Shown here: positions 25,949 to 35,083 of the stretch, in pieces | Numbering within the stretch: the stretch's first letter is position 1 | Layout: each line of letters starts with the position of its first letter | From: Maribellus sediminis | GTDB taxonomy: Bacteria > Bacteroidota > Bacteroidia > Bacteroidales > Prolixibacteraceae | Direction: 5' to 3' | Assembly (NCBI RefSeq): GCF_011799805.1 | Contig: NZ_WXUB01000002.1 | Coordinates: forward strand, 1,054,001-1,118,000 | Length of the DNA stretch: 64,000 nt | Program-made: the position numbers and the translations under genes | The notes under the pieces: model-generated | Database searches by the model: none | The model's input: only the letters and a program-made list of their open reading frames with translations | What the model was told of the DNA's origin: nothing

Positions 25949-26566
25949 ATGAGCTCAGAAAATAAAATATATTTCTATCCACTTTGGTTACGCATTTGGC
26001 ACGGAATAAATGCGCTGGGAATTATACTTCTTATCATTACCGGAATTAGTATGAATTCGGGTTTTGAACAGTCGGTTATCAGCTTTAAACTTATCATCAC
26101 CGTACACAACTATGCGGGTGTAATTGTAATGTTGAATTACTTCCTGTATTTATTTGGTAACCTGTTTACCAGCAATAAGAAGTTTTACATCGTTAAGCCA
26201 AAGAATTTCCTGAAACGCCCGATGAAACAAGCCTATTACTATGCCTGGGGAATGTTTCACGGAATGAAATCCCCCTACCCGCTTTCTGAAAAACGAAAAT
26301 TTAATCCACTACAAAAATATACCTACATCGCGGTAATGTATTTTGTTGTTCCGCTGGTAATAATTACCGGCATCGGATTAATGTTTCCCGAGTTGATATT
26401 TAATAAAATATACAATATAAGCGGTGTATTGATCACCGCTGTAACGCATTCGGCAATGGGTTTCTTTATTTCAATATTTCTGATCATCCACCTGTATATT
26501 GCATCGATTGGCAAATCGCCACTCGATAATTTCAGAAGCATATTTAACGGTTGGCATCACGTGTAA
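25949..26566 (+). CDS. Cytochrome b561/b6-like integral membrane subunit
   Basis: A 205-residue membrane protein with four or five helices. Histidines lie in membrane positions expected for heme b: LRIWHGINALG near residue 18, ITVHNYAG near 53, AVTHSAMG near 170 and LIIHLYIAS near 183. This is the layout of di-heme cytochrome b subunits of membrane dehydrogenases. It starts two bases after the heptaheme gene stop. The likely role is to connect the quinone pool with the periplasmic heptaheme protein. Quinone specificity and direction are unknown. Confidence 0.85.
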   Translation: MSSENKIYFYPLWLRIWHGINALGIILLIITGISMNSGFEQSVISFKLIITVHNYAGVIVMLNYFLYLFGNLFTSNKKFYIVKPKNFLKRPMKQAYYYAWGMFHGMKSPYPLSEKRKFNPLQKYTYIAVMYFVVPLVIITGIGLMFPELIFNKIYNISGVLITAVTHSAMGFFISIFLIIHLYIASIGKSPLDNFRSIFNGWHHV

Positions 26567-26706
26567 AGAACCGCATCGACTAGAAAGAAAACAAGAAACA
26601 GCAATACAGAAAACAGAACAGAAGACATTGACGGACTAGGAATACATTGTTAGCTCACTCTGGCGTAGAGACGATATTTTGTATTAACTAAATTAAGGAG
26701 CACGAT

Positions 26707-29544
26707 ATGAATTATTCGGGCATCACCTTTATCGTAAATGTACTGTTCTGTCTTAAATCCGGAAGGATGTTAAGACGGCTCAAATCTGTATTGCTGTTTT
26801 TATTTTTAATGGTATCCACTCTGGGGATTCAGGCGCAATCCAACGACGATTGTGCCATGTGTCACGACGACCCGGACCTGACAACCATCGTTAACGGGCG
26901 TGAAGTATCAAGGTATATTCCGGGAAACATTCTGGAAAAATCAGTACACAGCTACCTCGAATGCGTGTCCTGCCACACCGACGCGGCCGTTGAAGAATTT
27001 CCGCATCCTGAAAAACTGCAACCTGTAAATTGTGGTGAATGCCACGATGAAGCCATGTCGAAATTCATGGACGGTGTTCATGGAATAGCTTTCGAAGAAG
27101 GCGACCGCAATGCTCCAAATTGCGCCGAATGCCACGGCACACACCAAATTTTAAGTTCTACCGATACAAAATCGCGGACCTATAAAATGAACATCCCGGT
27201 TTTGTGCGGAACCTGCCACCGCGAAGGTGCGCCGGTTGCCCGATCGTACAATATCGGCGAGCACAACATTATTGAAAATTACAGTCAGGGTATCCATGGC
27301 CGCGGTTTGTTTAGCAGCGGACTGATCGTTACGGCAACCTGTAACAACTGCCATGGCAATCACCTTATTCTGCCGCATACCAATTTAAACTCGAGTACTT
27401 CGGAGAAGAACATTGCCGCAACTTGTATGCAATGTCACGCTCGAATTGAAGACGTGCATACAAAAGTGATCAACAAAGAAACCTGGGAGAAAAGCCCGGG
27501 AGCCATTCCTGCTTGTACCGATTGCCACCCTCCTCACAAAGTAGAGCTTAAAAATATTCTGGATAACATTTCAGATAAAACCTGTTTAAAATGCCACGAA
27601 CAAACCAATATTCATAAGGTGGTTGACGGCGAACAGGTATCACTTTATGTTGATGTAAATGAATTTGTAAACTCTTCGCACAATAACATTACTTGCGTAA
27701 AATGCCACTCCGATGTAACTGCAAACATTGCACGTCCGTGCGAAACAGCCGATAAAGTAGACTGTTCGAGTTGCCATGCTGAAGAATCAGATATTTATTT
27801 CCAAAGCGGACACGGGAAAGCTTATTTTGCCAAACATGAAAATGCACCTTATTGTACAGATTGTCACGGCTCTCATCAGGTAATTCCTTCCAAGAACGAA
27901 GACTCACCAACATTCCGTTCTGCCATACCGCAACTTTGCGGTGAATGCCACAAAAAAGACGGACAGGCGATTGAAGGTACCAACCTGAAAGAAACCGATG
28001 CATATTTCGACTATTCTACAAGTGTTCACGGGAAAAGTCTCAGGGAAAAAGGCTTATTGGCAGCGGCTATTTGTACCGATTGCCACACCGCGCATTTCAT
28101 GCTGAAAGAAGAAGATCCGCGTTCGTCGGTGAATCCCACGAACCTGGCAAGAACCTGCGGAAACTGTCACAGAGGAATCTATGATCAGTACATTCAAAGC
28201 GAACACGGAATTCATGATAATACAGCTGAGCTGAAATTCCCGACCTGTGAAACCTGTCACACCGCACACAATATTTCCGAGGTACACGAAAGTAAATTCA
28301 TGTCGGAGATTACTACGCAGTGCGGACAATGTCATAAAGAGCTTGCTGAAACTTACCTGGAAACTTACCACGGAAAAGTTTATCAGCTTGGATATTTGGA
28401 AGCGGCACGTTGTTCAGACTGCCACGGTGCACACAACATCTACCGGATGGACAATCCGAAATCCACGATCAGCCCAAGGAATATTGTAGGAACCTGTGCA
28501 AAATGCCACACCGATGCCAATATGAAATTTACAGGCTACCTGACGCACGCAACACATTACGATAAAAGTAACTTCCCATGGCTGTATTATACATTCTGGG
28601 CTATGACCGGATTACTTTTGAGTGTATTTGCCTTTTTCGGGTTGCATACCTTGCTATGGTTCCCGCGTTCACTCGGTGCCATGATCAAGAAGAAAAAGAA
28701 ACACCACAAAGTAGTTGGCAAGCAGGTGTACATCAGAAGATTTACAAAGAAAAACAGGGTAACACACATTTTTGTAATTACCAGCTTCATTTTGCTGGCT
28801 CTTACGGGAATGATGTTGAAATTCGCCTATATGGATTGGGCCAAATTCTTGTCTGATGCCATTGGAGGTGCACGGGTTGCCGGGGTACTTCACAGAATCG
28901 GGGCAGTGGTTACCTTTGGTTATTTCACCTTCCATGTGGTTTCACTCCTGAAAGTAAAATTCCAAAAAGGCATTAAAGTAAGTAAGTTTATTTTCAGCAG
29001 TAATTCGCTGATGTTCAACAGAAAAGACATCAAGGATTTCTGGGCATCCATTCGCTGGTTTATCGGGGCCGGCCCGCGCCCGAAATACGGAAGATGGACT
29101 TACTGGGAAAAATTCGACTACTTCGCCGTGTTCTGGGGAGTATTGGTGATCGGTTCAACAGGATTGATGCTGTGGTTCCCCGAGTTTTTTACCAAATTCC
29201 TGCCGGGTTGGCTGATCAATGTTGCACAGATAATTCATAGCGACGAAGCACTATTGGCTGTTGGATTCATCTTTACCATCCACTTCTTCAATACCCACCT
29301 TCGTCCGGAATCGTTCCCGATGGATACCGTTATCTTTACGGGTTATGTTCCCGAAGAAGAATACAAAAAAGATCGTCCGCACGAATACGAACAACTCGTA
29401 AAATCAGGTAAAATAAACGATGTTCGGGTTGAAAAAGAATTTACCAAAGAGCGGATGAGAACGATCAGAATTTTTGGGTTCACGGCACTTTTCGCCGGTG
29501 TGATCATGATATTACTGATAATTTACTCTTTAATTTTCCATTAA
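26707..29544 (+). CDS. 19-heme cytochrome c fused to a b-type membrane cytochrome
   Basis: A 945-residue protein. The N-terminal two thirds (from C49 to about residue 600) hold 19 CxxCH motifs, in NrfB-like and c3-like spacing with repeated C-x-x-C-H-x-x-H pairs such as [16 protein letters not shown] and CSDCHGAH. The C-terminal third (about 622-945) has five or six membrane helices with membrane histidines ([35 protein letters not shown]), a b-type cytochrome unit. An AAGGAG site six bases before the ATG at 26707 supports that start. The signal peptide proper begins at the in-frame ATG at 26767 ([13 protein letters not shown]), so the true start is uncertain. This is a complete quinone-to-periplasm wire in one chain. 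Confidence 0.88.
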   Translation: MNYSGITFIVNVLFCLKSGRMLRRLKSVLLFLFLMVSTLGIQAQSNDDCAMCHDDPDLTTIVNGREVSRYIPGNILEKSVHSYLECVSCHTDAAVEEFPHPEKLQPVNCGECHDEAMSKFMDGVHGIAFEEGDRNAPNCAECHGTHQILSSTDTKSRTYKMNIPVLCGTCHREGAPVARSYNIGEHNIIENYSQGIHGRGLFSSGLIVTATCNNCHGNHLILPHTNLNSSTSEKNIAATCMQCHARIEDVHTKVINKETWEKSPGAIPACTDCHPPHKVELKNILDNISDKTCLKCHEQTNIHKVVDGEQVSLYVDVNEFVNSSHNNITCVKCHSDVTANIARPCETADKVDCSSCHAEESDIYFQSGHGKAYFAKHENAPYCTDCHGSHQVIPSKNEDSPTFRSAIPQLCGECHKKDGQAIEGTNLKETDAYFDYSTSVHGKSLREKGLLAAAICTDCHTAHFMLKEEDPRSSVNPTNLARTCGNCHRGIYDQYIQSEHGIHDNTAELKFPTCETCHTAHNISEVHESKFMSEITTQCGQCHKELAETYLETYHGKVYQLGYLEAARCSDCHGAHNIYRMDNPKSTISPRNIVGTCAKCHTDANMKFTGYLTHATHYDKSNFPWLYYTFWAMTGLLLSVFAFFGLHTLLWFPRSLGAMIKKKKKHHKVVGKQVYIRRFTKKNRVTHIFVITSFILLALTGMMLKFAYMDWAKFLSDAIGGARVAGVLHRIGAVVTFGYFTFHVVSLLKVKFQKGIKVSKFIFSSNSLMFNRKDIKDFWASIRWFIGAGPRPKYGRWTYWEKFDYFAVFWGVLVIGSTGLMLWFPEFFTKFLPGWLINVAQIIHSDEALLAVGFIFTIHFFNTHLRPESFPMDTVIFTGYVPEEEYKKDRPHEYEQLVKSGKINDVRVEKEFTKERMRTIRIFGFTALFAGVIMILLIIYSLIFH

Positions 29545-29591
29545 TTGCGTAAAAATGAGAAAAATGTAAATACAAATTCATGGATTAGAAT

Positions 29592-29627
29592 CACGAATAC
29601 TGCTACTGTCAACTATCAGTATTCGTG
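29592..29627. repeat. Perfect 11-bp inverted repeat after the 19-heme gene
   Basis: CACGAATACTG (29592-29602) pairs with CAGTATTCGTG (29617-29627), 14-base loop, no T-tract. It may stabilise the 3' end of the upstream mRNA. The rest of 29545-29797 is AT-rich and otherwise featureless except a short direct repetition of TTAGATTC before the next gene. Confidence 0.45.
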
Positions 29628-29797
29628 CAAAATAGAAACAATTGCTTAAGTTTGAAGATCAACTATTTCAGAACATAGTTTCAATACAAAAAGGCATAAT
29701 TAGACAACTTATAAATTAGAAAGCGACCTTGAAAATATAAGCGAAAATTATAATCTTAGATTCTTAGATTTTACTACAAATCGATAAACTAATTATT

Positions 29798-31300
29798 ATG
29801 AAATTACCATCATCCATAAGGAACTGGATCTCGATAACCGGAGCTGTACTGGCGGTATTCAACCTGGCCAGTATATTATCTTTATTTCTATTAAATGCCG
29901 CTTTTGGATTTGGTGGACAGTACATCGGTCTGTTTATATACATGGTATTGCCGGCATTTATGATCGTTGGATTGATCATGATTCCGATAGGGATGCGTAT
30001 CTATCGAAAAAAAGCGCGTCAGGCTGAAAAAGAAGGCCGACAGTTAAATTGGCCGATACTCGATTTCAACAACCTGGCTACCCGCAATGCTGCCACTATA
30101 TTTATTGTTGGAACCGTATTTCTTCTGATCATTTCGTCCGTAGGTAGCTACGAAGCATTTCATATTACTGAATCGGTTGAATTCTGCGGGAAACTGTGTC
30201 ACCAGGTAATGGAACCTGAATATACCACCTACCATGGTTCGTCGCACGAACGTGTTGCCTGTGTGGAATGCCACGTAGGTTCTGGCGCCAGCTGGTACGT
30301 TAAAAGTAAACTTTCGGGAATGTACCAGGTATATTCGGTGATGGCTAAAAAATACCCACGACCTATCCCTACTCCTATCGCCAACTTGCGTCCGGCACGC
30401 GAAACCTGCGAAGAATGCCACTGGCCCGAAAAATTTTACGACAATAAAATGAGGGTGAAACATTCGTTTTTAACCGATGAAGAAAATACGGAACGTATTA
30501 TCCAACTGCAGGTTAAAACCAGTACAAAAGTAACTCCTCAGGGAATTGTAAAAGGTATTCACCAACACATCAGCCCCGAAGTTAAAATCGAATACAAAGC
30601 ACTCGACGAAAAACGACAAATCATTCCGTGGGTAAAATATACCAATTCAAAAACAGGAGAAGAATATATTTTCACCGACGATGAAAATATGGTTTCAGAA
30701 GCTAAGCTCGATTCATTGGAAACACGGGTAATGGATTGCCTCGACTGTCACAACCGCCCGTCGCACAATTACAATGCACCTCAGAATTTCATCGATCAGG
30801 CCATGGCTGAAGGAAAAATACCGACTGATTTGCCGGCAATAAAACTGGCCGCCATGACCGCGCTTTACCAGGATTACCCGGATAAAGACAGTGCCATGTT
30901 CGCCATTAAAACGCAGGTTAACGAATGGTTCGAAGGTGGTTACCCCGACGTTTTCGAAAGGAAAAAAACAGAAATCGAACAGGCCATAGCAGCCATTCAG
31001 GAAGGTTATTCCAACAATATTTTCCCGTATATGAAAGTCAGCTGGAAAGAATATCCAAACAACATTGGGCATATGGAATCGGATGGTTGTTACCGCTGTC
31101 ATAACGATCGGCATGCTACAACCGAAAGCAAAGTAATTTCGAAAGATTGCAGCCTGTGCCACAACATCATCGCTCAGGGAACGGCTGACAGCCTTCAGTA
31201 TTCAACCGCATTCGAAGCATTGGAATTCCAGCATCCGGTTGATATCGACGAGGCTTGGAAAACTGAACAGTGTTCTTTGTGCCATTCGGCATTATATTAG
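29798..31300 (+). CDS. NapC/NirT-like multiheme quinol dehydrogenase
   Basis: A 500-residue protein with three N-terminal hydrophobic segments (about residues 10-30, 43-65 and 98-120) and a periplasmic part with seven heme sites. The first is CGKLCH (CX3CH, near residue 130) in ESVEFCGKLCHQVM, the position of the unusual N-terminal heme in NapC/NrfH proteins. Six regular motifs follow: CVECH, CEECH, CLDCH, CYRCH, CSLCH and CSLCH. NapC/NirT proteins take electrons from menaquinol and pass them to periplasmic partners. The extra TM segments and the long C-terminal extension go beyond the usual 180-200 residues. No NrfA or NapA gene accompanies it. Confidence 0.88.
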   Translation: MKLPSSIRNWISITGAVLAVFNLASILSLFLLNAAFGFGGQYIGLFIYMVLPAFMIVGLIMIPIGMRIYRKKARQAEKEGRQLNWPILDFNNLATRNAATIFIVGTVFLLIISSVGSYEAFHITESVEFCGKLCHQVMEPEYTTYHGSSHERVACVECHVGSGASWYVKSKLSGMYQVYSVMAKKYPRPIPTPIANLRPARETCEECHWPEKFYDNKMRVKHSFLTDEENTERIIQLQVKTSTKVTPQGIVKGIHQHISPEVKIEYKALDEKRQIIPWVKYTNSKTGEEYIFTDDENMVSEAKLDSLETRVMDCLDCHNRPSHNYNAPQNFIDQAMAEGKIPTDLPAIKLAAMTALYQDYPDKDSAMFAIKTQVNEWFEGGYPDVFERKKTEIEQAIAAIQEGYSNNIFPYMKVSWKEYPNNIGHMESDGCYRCHNDRHATTESKVISKDCSLCHNIIAQGTADSLQYSTAFEALEFQHPVDIDEAWKTEQCSLCHSALY

Positions 31301-31355
31301 TATATTAGAGACAGAATATGACTTATTAATTGTATAAATGTAAAATACAGAGATT

Positions 31356-31862
31356 ATGAACTACAAAAAATTATTATTTCTTCTTGGCCTTGCGATCATA
31401 TTTAGTACGGCCGCAAACGCACAAACTTATAAGTACATTGGTGCTGTAAAATGTAAGATGTGTCACAATAAGCCTGAAAAAGGTGAGCAGTACAACAAAT
31501 GGGCAGCGGGTCCTCACGCCAAATCAATGGAAGCATTAAAAGGCGATGAAAAAACAAATCCAACCTGTTTGAAATGTCACTCAACTGCAGGTTCGGTTGA
31601 TAGCGGTCTTTTGGCCGGTCTGAAAGCCGATGAAGGTGTTTCTTGTGAATCATGTCACGGACCAGGTAGCGCTTACAAGGCTACTGCCATTATGAAAAAC
31701 AAACAAATGGCACTTTCAAAAGGTATGATCGAACCTACCGAAGAAACCTGTAAAGCTTGCCATTTAGGTGATAAACCTGATGGACACGTAGCCGCTAAGA
31801 AAGCATGGAATTACGCCGAATTTGTGAAAGTAATTTCGCACGACGATCCAACAACAAATTAA
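31356..31862 (+). CDS. Tetraheme cytochrome c554-like periplasmic protein
   Basis: A 168-residue protein with a signal peptide (ends near ANAQ) and four CxxCH sites: CKMCH (about 33-37), CLKCH, CESCH and CKACH. The stretch YKYIGAVKCKMCHNKPEKGEQYNKW and the CESCHGPGS motif match the cytochrome c554/c' family of small soluble carriers. It follows the NapC-like gene by 55 bases and is a natural soluble shuttle between it and an outer-membrane or periplasmic acceptor. A strong terminator follows. Confidence 0.88.
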   Translation: MNYKKLLFLLGLAIIFSTAANAQTYKYIGAVKCKMCHNKPEKGEQYNKWAAGPHAKSMEALKGDEKTNPTCLKCHSTAGSVDSGLLAGLKADEGVSCESCHGPGSAYKATAIMKNKQMALSKGMIEPTEETCKACHLGDKPDGHVAAKKAWNYAEFVKVISHDDPTTN

Positions 31863-31887
31863 TAGCATTCAATTTATGTTTTGTGAA

Positions 31888-31922
31888 AAATTCCTTTGTT
31901 TTGCAAACAAAGGAATTTTTTT
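31888..31922 (+). terminator. Terminator after the tetraheme gene
   Basis: AAATTCCTTTG (31888-31898) pairs perfectly with CAAAGGAATTT (31908-31918), nine-base loop, then T to 31922. ccsBA starts 28 bases later, so some read-through is likely. Confidence 0.93.
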
Positions 31923-31949
31923 AATGTATTATCCAGAAAACAATTTACT

Positions 31950-34900
31950 ATGAAGAAGTTAGGTTCATTTCTTTTCTCCATGTTTTTTACAGGGATACTC
32001 CTTGTTATCTTTGCCATTGCCATAGGTTACGCCACTTTTGTTGAGAACGACTATGGTACCATCACCGCAAAAATTTTAATTTACAATTCCAGGTGGTTCG
32101 AACTTTTATTAGTTATTCTTAGTATTAACCTCATTGGCAGTGTTTTTCACTACAAACTTATTAGCAAAAAGAAATGGACCGTACTTTTGTTTCATGTCGC
32201 GTTTGTAGTCATTTTAATAGGTGCGCTTATTACCCGCTACTACGGTTACGAAGGCAGTATGCACATTCGCGAAAACGAATCTGCTGATTTTATTGTTTCC
32301 GACGAAACCTTTATTACAGTTAAAGTAAGCGATGGTAACCAAAGTGTTGAGGAAACTACGGCAGTAAAATTTTCACCTTACACATCCAACCGCTTTTCAA
32401 AAAAATTACACCTAAACGGCAAAACAGTTCACATCGAAAATCAACTGTTTATGCCATCGGCCGCTGAAAACGTTGTAGTTGATCCAAACGGAGAACCCAT
32501 TGTTTCGTTGATTGCTGTACAGGACGGATCGCGTCGAATGGATTTCAACCTCAGAACCGGTGATACGAAAGATATTGGTGGTCTTACACTGGGTTTTGGC
32601 CCGACTACTGCCGATATAAAGTTGCATGTAAGTGATGGCGAATTGTTTATCTCTGCCAACGATTCCATCCTGGTATCAGGAATGATGGAGGGAGCACCCG
32701 AAGTACTGGCAGCCAATACCGAAGCTGTGGTAAACACACAAAAAGCGTACACGTACAAAAACCTCACTTTTGCGGTGAAACAGTTCCTACAAAAAGCCTC
32801 AACGCAACTGGTTTATCAGCAACCGCAACAACGCGGTATGCCTACGGTTGATGCCTTCAAAGCACGGATTTCGGCCGGTGGAAGCGCAAAAGAATTAGTG
32901 GTGTACGGACAAAAAGGTGAAGTTGGCGAGTTCTATAACACCAACGTTGATGGCCTGCAAGTAGCCGTTTCGTACGGTTCGAGAATAATCCAGCTGCCAT
33001 TCTCAATTTATTTAAACGATTTTCAACTCGAACGCTACCCGGGTTCAATGAGCCCGTCGTCGTATGCCAGCGAAGTGGTTTTAAAAGACGGCAGCACCGA
33101 AATGCCTTTCCGCATCTTCATGAATAATATATTGAAATACAATGGATATCGCTTCTTCCAATCGTCGTACGATACCGATGAAAAAGGTACCATTCTTTCA
33201 GTTAACCACGACTCGCTGGGTACTTCGGTTACTTACTTTGGTTACCTGATTATGGCCATTGGCATGCTGCTTACGCTGTTCAACAAAAACAGCCGTTTTA
33301 AAAGCCTGCTAAAGGTGTCGGCCAAACTACGTGAAAAACGTAAAAAAATATTTATGGTGCTGGTTACCGGCCTGCTTTTAAGTGTTTCGGCGCAAGCACA
33401 AAGTCCGGCGCTTCAAAACCTCGATAAGGATCATGTTAAGGCGTTCGACAAACTCCTTGTTCAGGACCGTAAAGGACGTGTTGAACCGGTTTCAACTTTG
33501 GCTTCGGAAATACTACGAAAAGTGGCCAAAAAAACCAGTTGGGAAGACATGTCGGCTACCGAAGTTTTCCTCGATATGCAGGCCAACCCTGACAAATGGA
33601 AAAATGTTCCGTTTATTAAGATATCAAATCCGGAGTTGCGCCGTGTGATTGGAACTTACGGGAAATATGCAACGTTCAATTCGATAGTAACTCCCCGCGA
33701 AATGGGAGGTTACCGCCTGAGTTCGATGGTTCAGGAAGCTTACGCCAAAAAGAGCAACCTCAGGAACAAGCTCGACAAAGAAGTAATGAATGTGGATGAG
33801 CGGGTGAATATTCTGATGGCCATTTTTAACGGCGATTTCCTAACGATTTTTCCAATTCCGGGCGACAGCAACCACAAGTGGGTTTCGATAAACGAAGCCA
33901 ACGAATTAACACCACAGGATGCTGAATTCGCTATGAAGACGGTGTCTGCCTATTTGGGTTCGGTTCAGAATCACGATTGGGCAACTGCCAATGTATTGCT
34001 GGCCAATCTGAAACAAAATCAGGAGACGAACGGTGCCAAAATCATTCCATCGGCAACAAAAGTCAGGCTCGAAGTAATTTACAACGACCTTAATATCTTT
34101 GGGAAATTGTCGAAGATTTTCATGTTCACAGGTTTGATTTTGCTGATGCTGCAGTTAATCACACTCTTCAATCCGAATTTCAAATTAAGCTTCTTAAAAA
34201 CATTTGCTTTTTATTTTATCCTGTTACTGTTTTTGGCAGAAACTGCCGGATTGGGAATCCGCTGGTACATTTCGGAACATGCACCGTGGAGTAACGGTTA
34301 CGAATCGATGGTATTTATCAGCTGGGCCACTGCCCTTGGCGGATTGATCTTTGCCAAACGCTCAGAAATTACGCTTTCGCTGACTTCGGTACTGTCCGGA
34401 TTAACACTGATGGTGGCCGGGATGAGCTGGATGAGCCCGGAGATCACCAACCTGGTACCCGTATTAAAATCATACTGGCTGATCGTTCACGTGGCTATCA
34501 TTACAGCAAGTTATGGATTCTTGGGAATCAGTGCTTTGCTCGGCTTTCTGAACCTGATTCTGATGATCTTCAGAAACAAACGAAATACAGATCGCATCAA
34601 CCACACAGTAAAAGAACTGGTAAATGTTATTCAGATTGCACTAATCATCGGGTTGCTGATGGTGACGCTCGGTTCGTTTCTTGGTGGTGTTTGGGCCAAC
34701 GAAAGCTGGGGACGCTACTGGGGCTGGGATCCGAAAGAAACCTGGGCATTGGTAACGGTTTTGGTGTATACCTTTATTACGCACATGCACCGGATTCCGG
34801 GAATGCGCGGTAATTTTGCCATGAGTATGGCAGCGGTACTCGGAATCAGTTCTGTACTGATGACTTATTTCGGAGTGAACTACTACCTGTCGGGATTGCA

Positions 34901-35039
34901 CTCATACGCACAGGGCGAACCTGCACCGATTCCTTCGGGAGTGTATGTTGCAGTGGTAGTTGTTGCCATCGTAATTGTGGCCGCCTATTTGTCCGAACGG
35001 GCCAAACCAATTCCTGAAGAAGAAATTGAAGAAGAATAA
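31950..35039 (+). CDS. ccsBA: Fused CcsB-CcsA cytochrome c biogenesis protein
   Basis: A 1029-residue fusion of the system II heme-attachment proteins. The N-terminal CcsB/ResB half has TM helices near residues 10-30, 45-65 and 68-90, a large periplasmic domain, and a fourth helix near 430. The C-terminal CcsA/ResC half (from about 700) carries the heme-handling WWD-type motif WGRYWGWDPKETWAL near 925 and flanking conserved histidines. I chose the ATG at 31950 over an upstream in-frame ATG at 31896 that lies inside the preceding terminator hairpin. It attaches heme to CxxCH sites, so it directly serves the six c-type proteins upstream. Possible handling of CX3CH is of interest. Confidence 0.93.
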   Translation: MKKLGSFLFSMFFTGILLVIFAIAIGYATFVENDYGTITAKILIYNSRWFELLLVILSINLIGSVFHYKLISKKKWTVLLFHVAFVVILIGALITRYYGYEGSMHIRENESADFIVSDETFITVKVSDGNQSVEETTAVKFSPYTSNRFSKKLHLNGKTVHIENQLFMPSAAENVVVDPNGEPIVSLIAVQDGSRRMDFNLRTGDTKDIGGLTLGFGPTTADIKLHVSDGELFISANDSILVSGMMEGAPEVLAANTEAVVNTQKAYTYKNLTFAVKQFLQKASTQLVYQQPQQRGMPTVDAFKARISAGGSAKELVVYGQKGEVGEFYNTNVDGLQVAVSYGSRIIQLPFSIYLNDFQLERYPGSMSPSSYASEVVLKDGSTEMPFRIFMNNILKYNGYRFFQSSYDTDEKGTILSVNHDSLGTSVTYFGYLIMAIGMLLTLFNKNSRFKSLLKVSAKLREKRKKIFMVLVTGLLLSVSAQAQSPALQNLDKDHVKAFDKLLVQDRKGRVEPVSTLASEILRKVAKKTSWEDMSATEVFLDMQANPDKWKNVPFIKISNPELRRVIGTYGKYATFNSIVTPREMGGYRLSSMVQEAYAKKSNLRNKLDKEVMNVDERVNILMAIFNGDFLTIFPIPGDSNHKWVSINEANELTPQDAEFAMKTVSAYLGSVQNHDWATANVLLANLKQNQETNGAKIIPSATKVRLEVIYNDLNIFGKLSKIFMFTGLILLMLQLITLFNPNFKLSFLKTFAFYFILLLFLAETAGLGIRWYISEHAPWSNGYESMVFISWATALGGLIFAKRSEITLSLTSVLSGLTLMVAGMSWMSPEITNLVPVLKSYWLIVHVAIITASYGFLGISALLGFLNLILMIFRNKRNTDRINHTVKELVNVIQIALIIGLLMVTLGSFLGGVWANESWGRYWGWDPKETWALVTVLVYTFITHMHRIPGMRGNFAMSMAAVLGISSVLMTYFGVNYYLSGLHSYAQGEPAPIPSGVYVAVVVVAIVIVAAYLSERAKPIPEEEIEEE

Positions 35040-35043
35040 ATGG

Positions 35044-35083
35044 TACAGGGGCAGGTTTATAGTTTTATGAACTTGCCCTTGTA
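35044..35083. other. Imperfect hairpin across convergent gene ends
   Basis: TACAGGGGCAGGTT (35044-35057) can pair with AACTTGCCCTTGTA (35070-35083) along 14 bases with two G-U pairs. The right arm lies in the last codons of the minus-strand gene. It may separate the two convergent transcripts, but there is no T-tract. Confidence 0.4.

Noticed and set aside
31356-31862. NrfA (nitrite reductase) for the tetraheme gene
   Set aside because: It has only four CxxCH sites, no CxxCK, and 168 residues. NrfA has five hemes and about 470 residues.
31896-31949. An upstream start for ccsBA
   Set aside because: It lies inside the terminator hairpin of the preceding gene and precedes the true membrane-targeting N-terminus at 31950.
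35044-35083. A proper terminator after ccsBA
   Set aside because: The stem needs two G-U pairs and there is no T-tract, so I kept it only as a hairpin.
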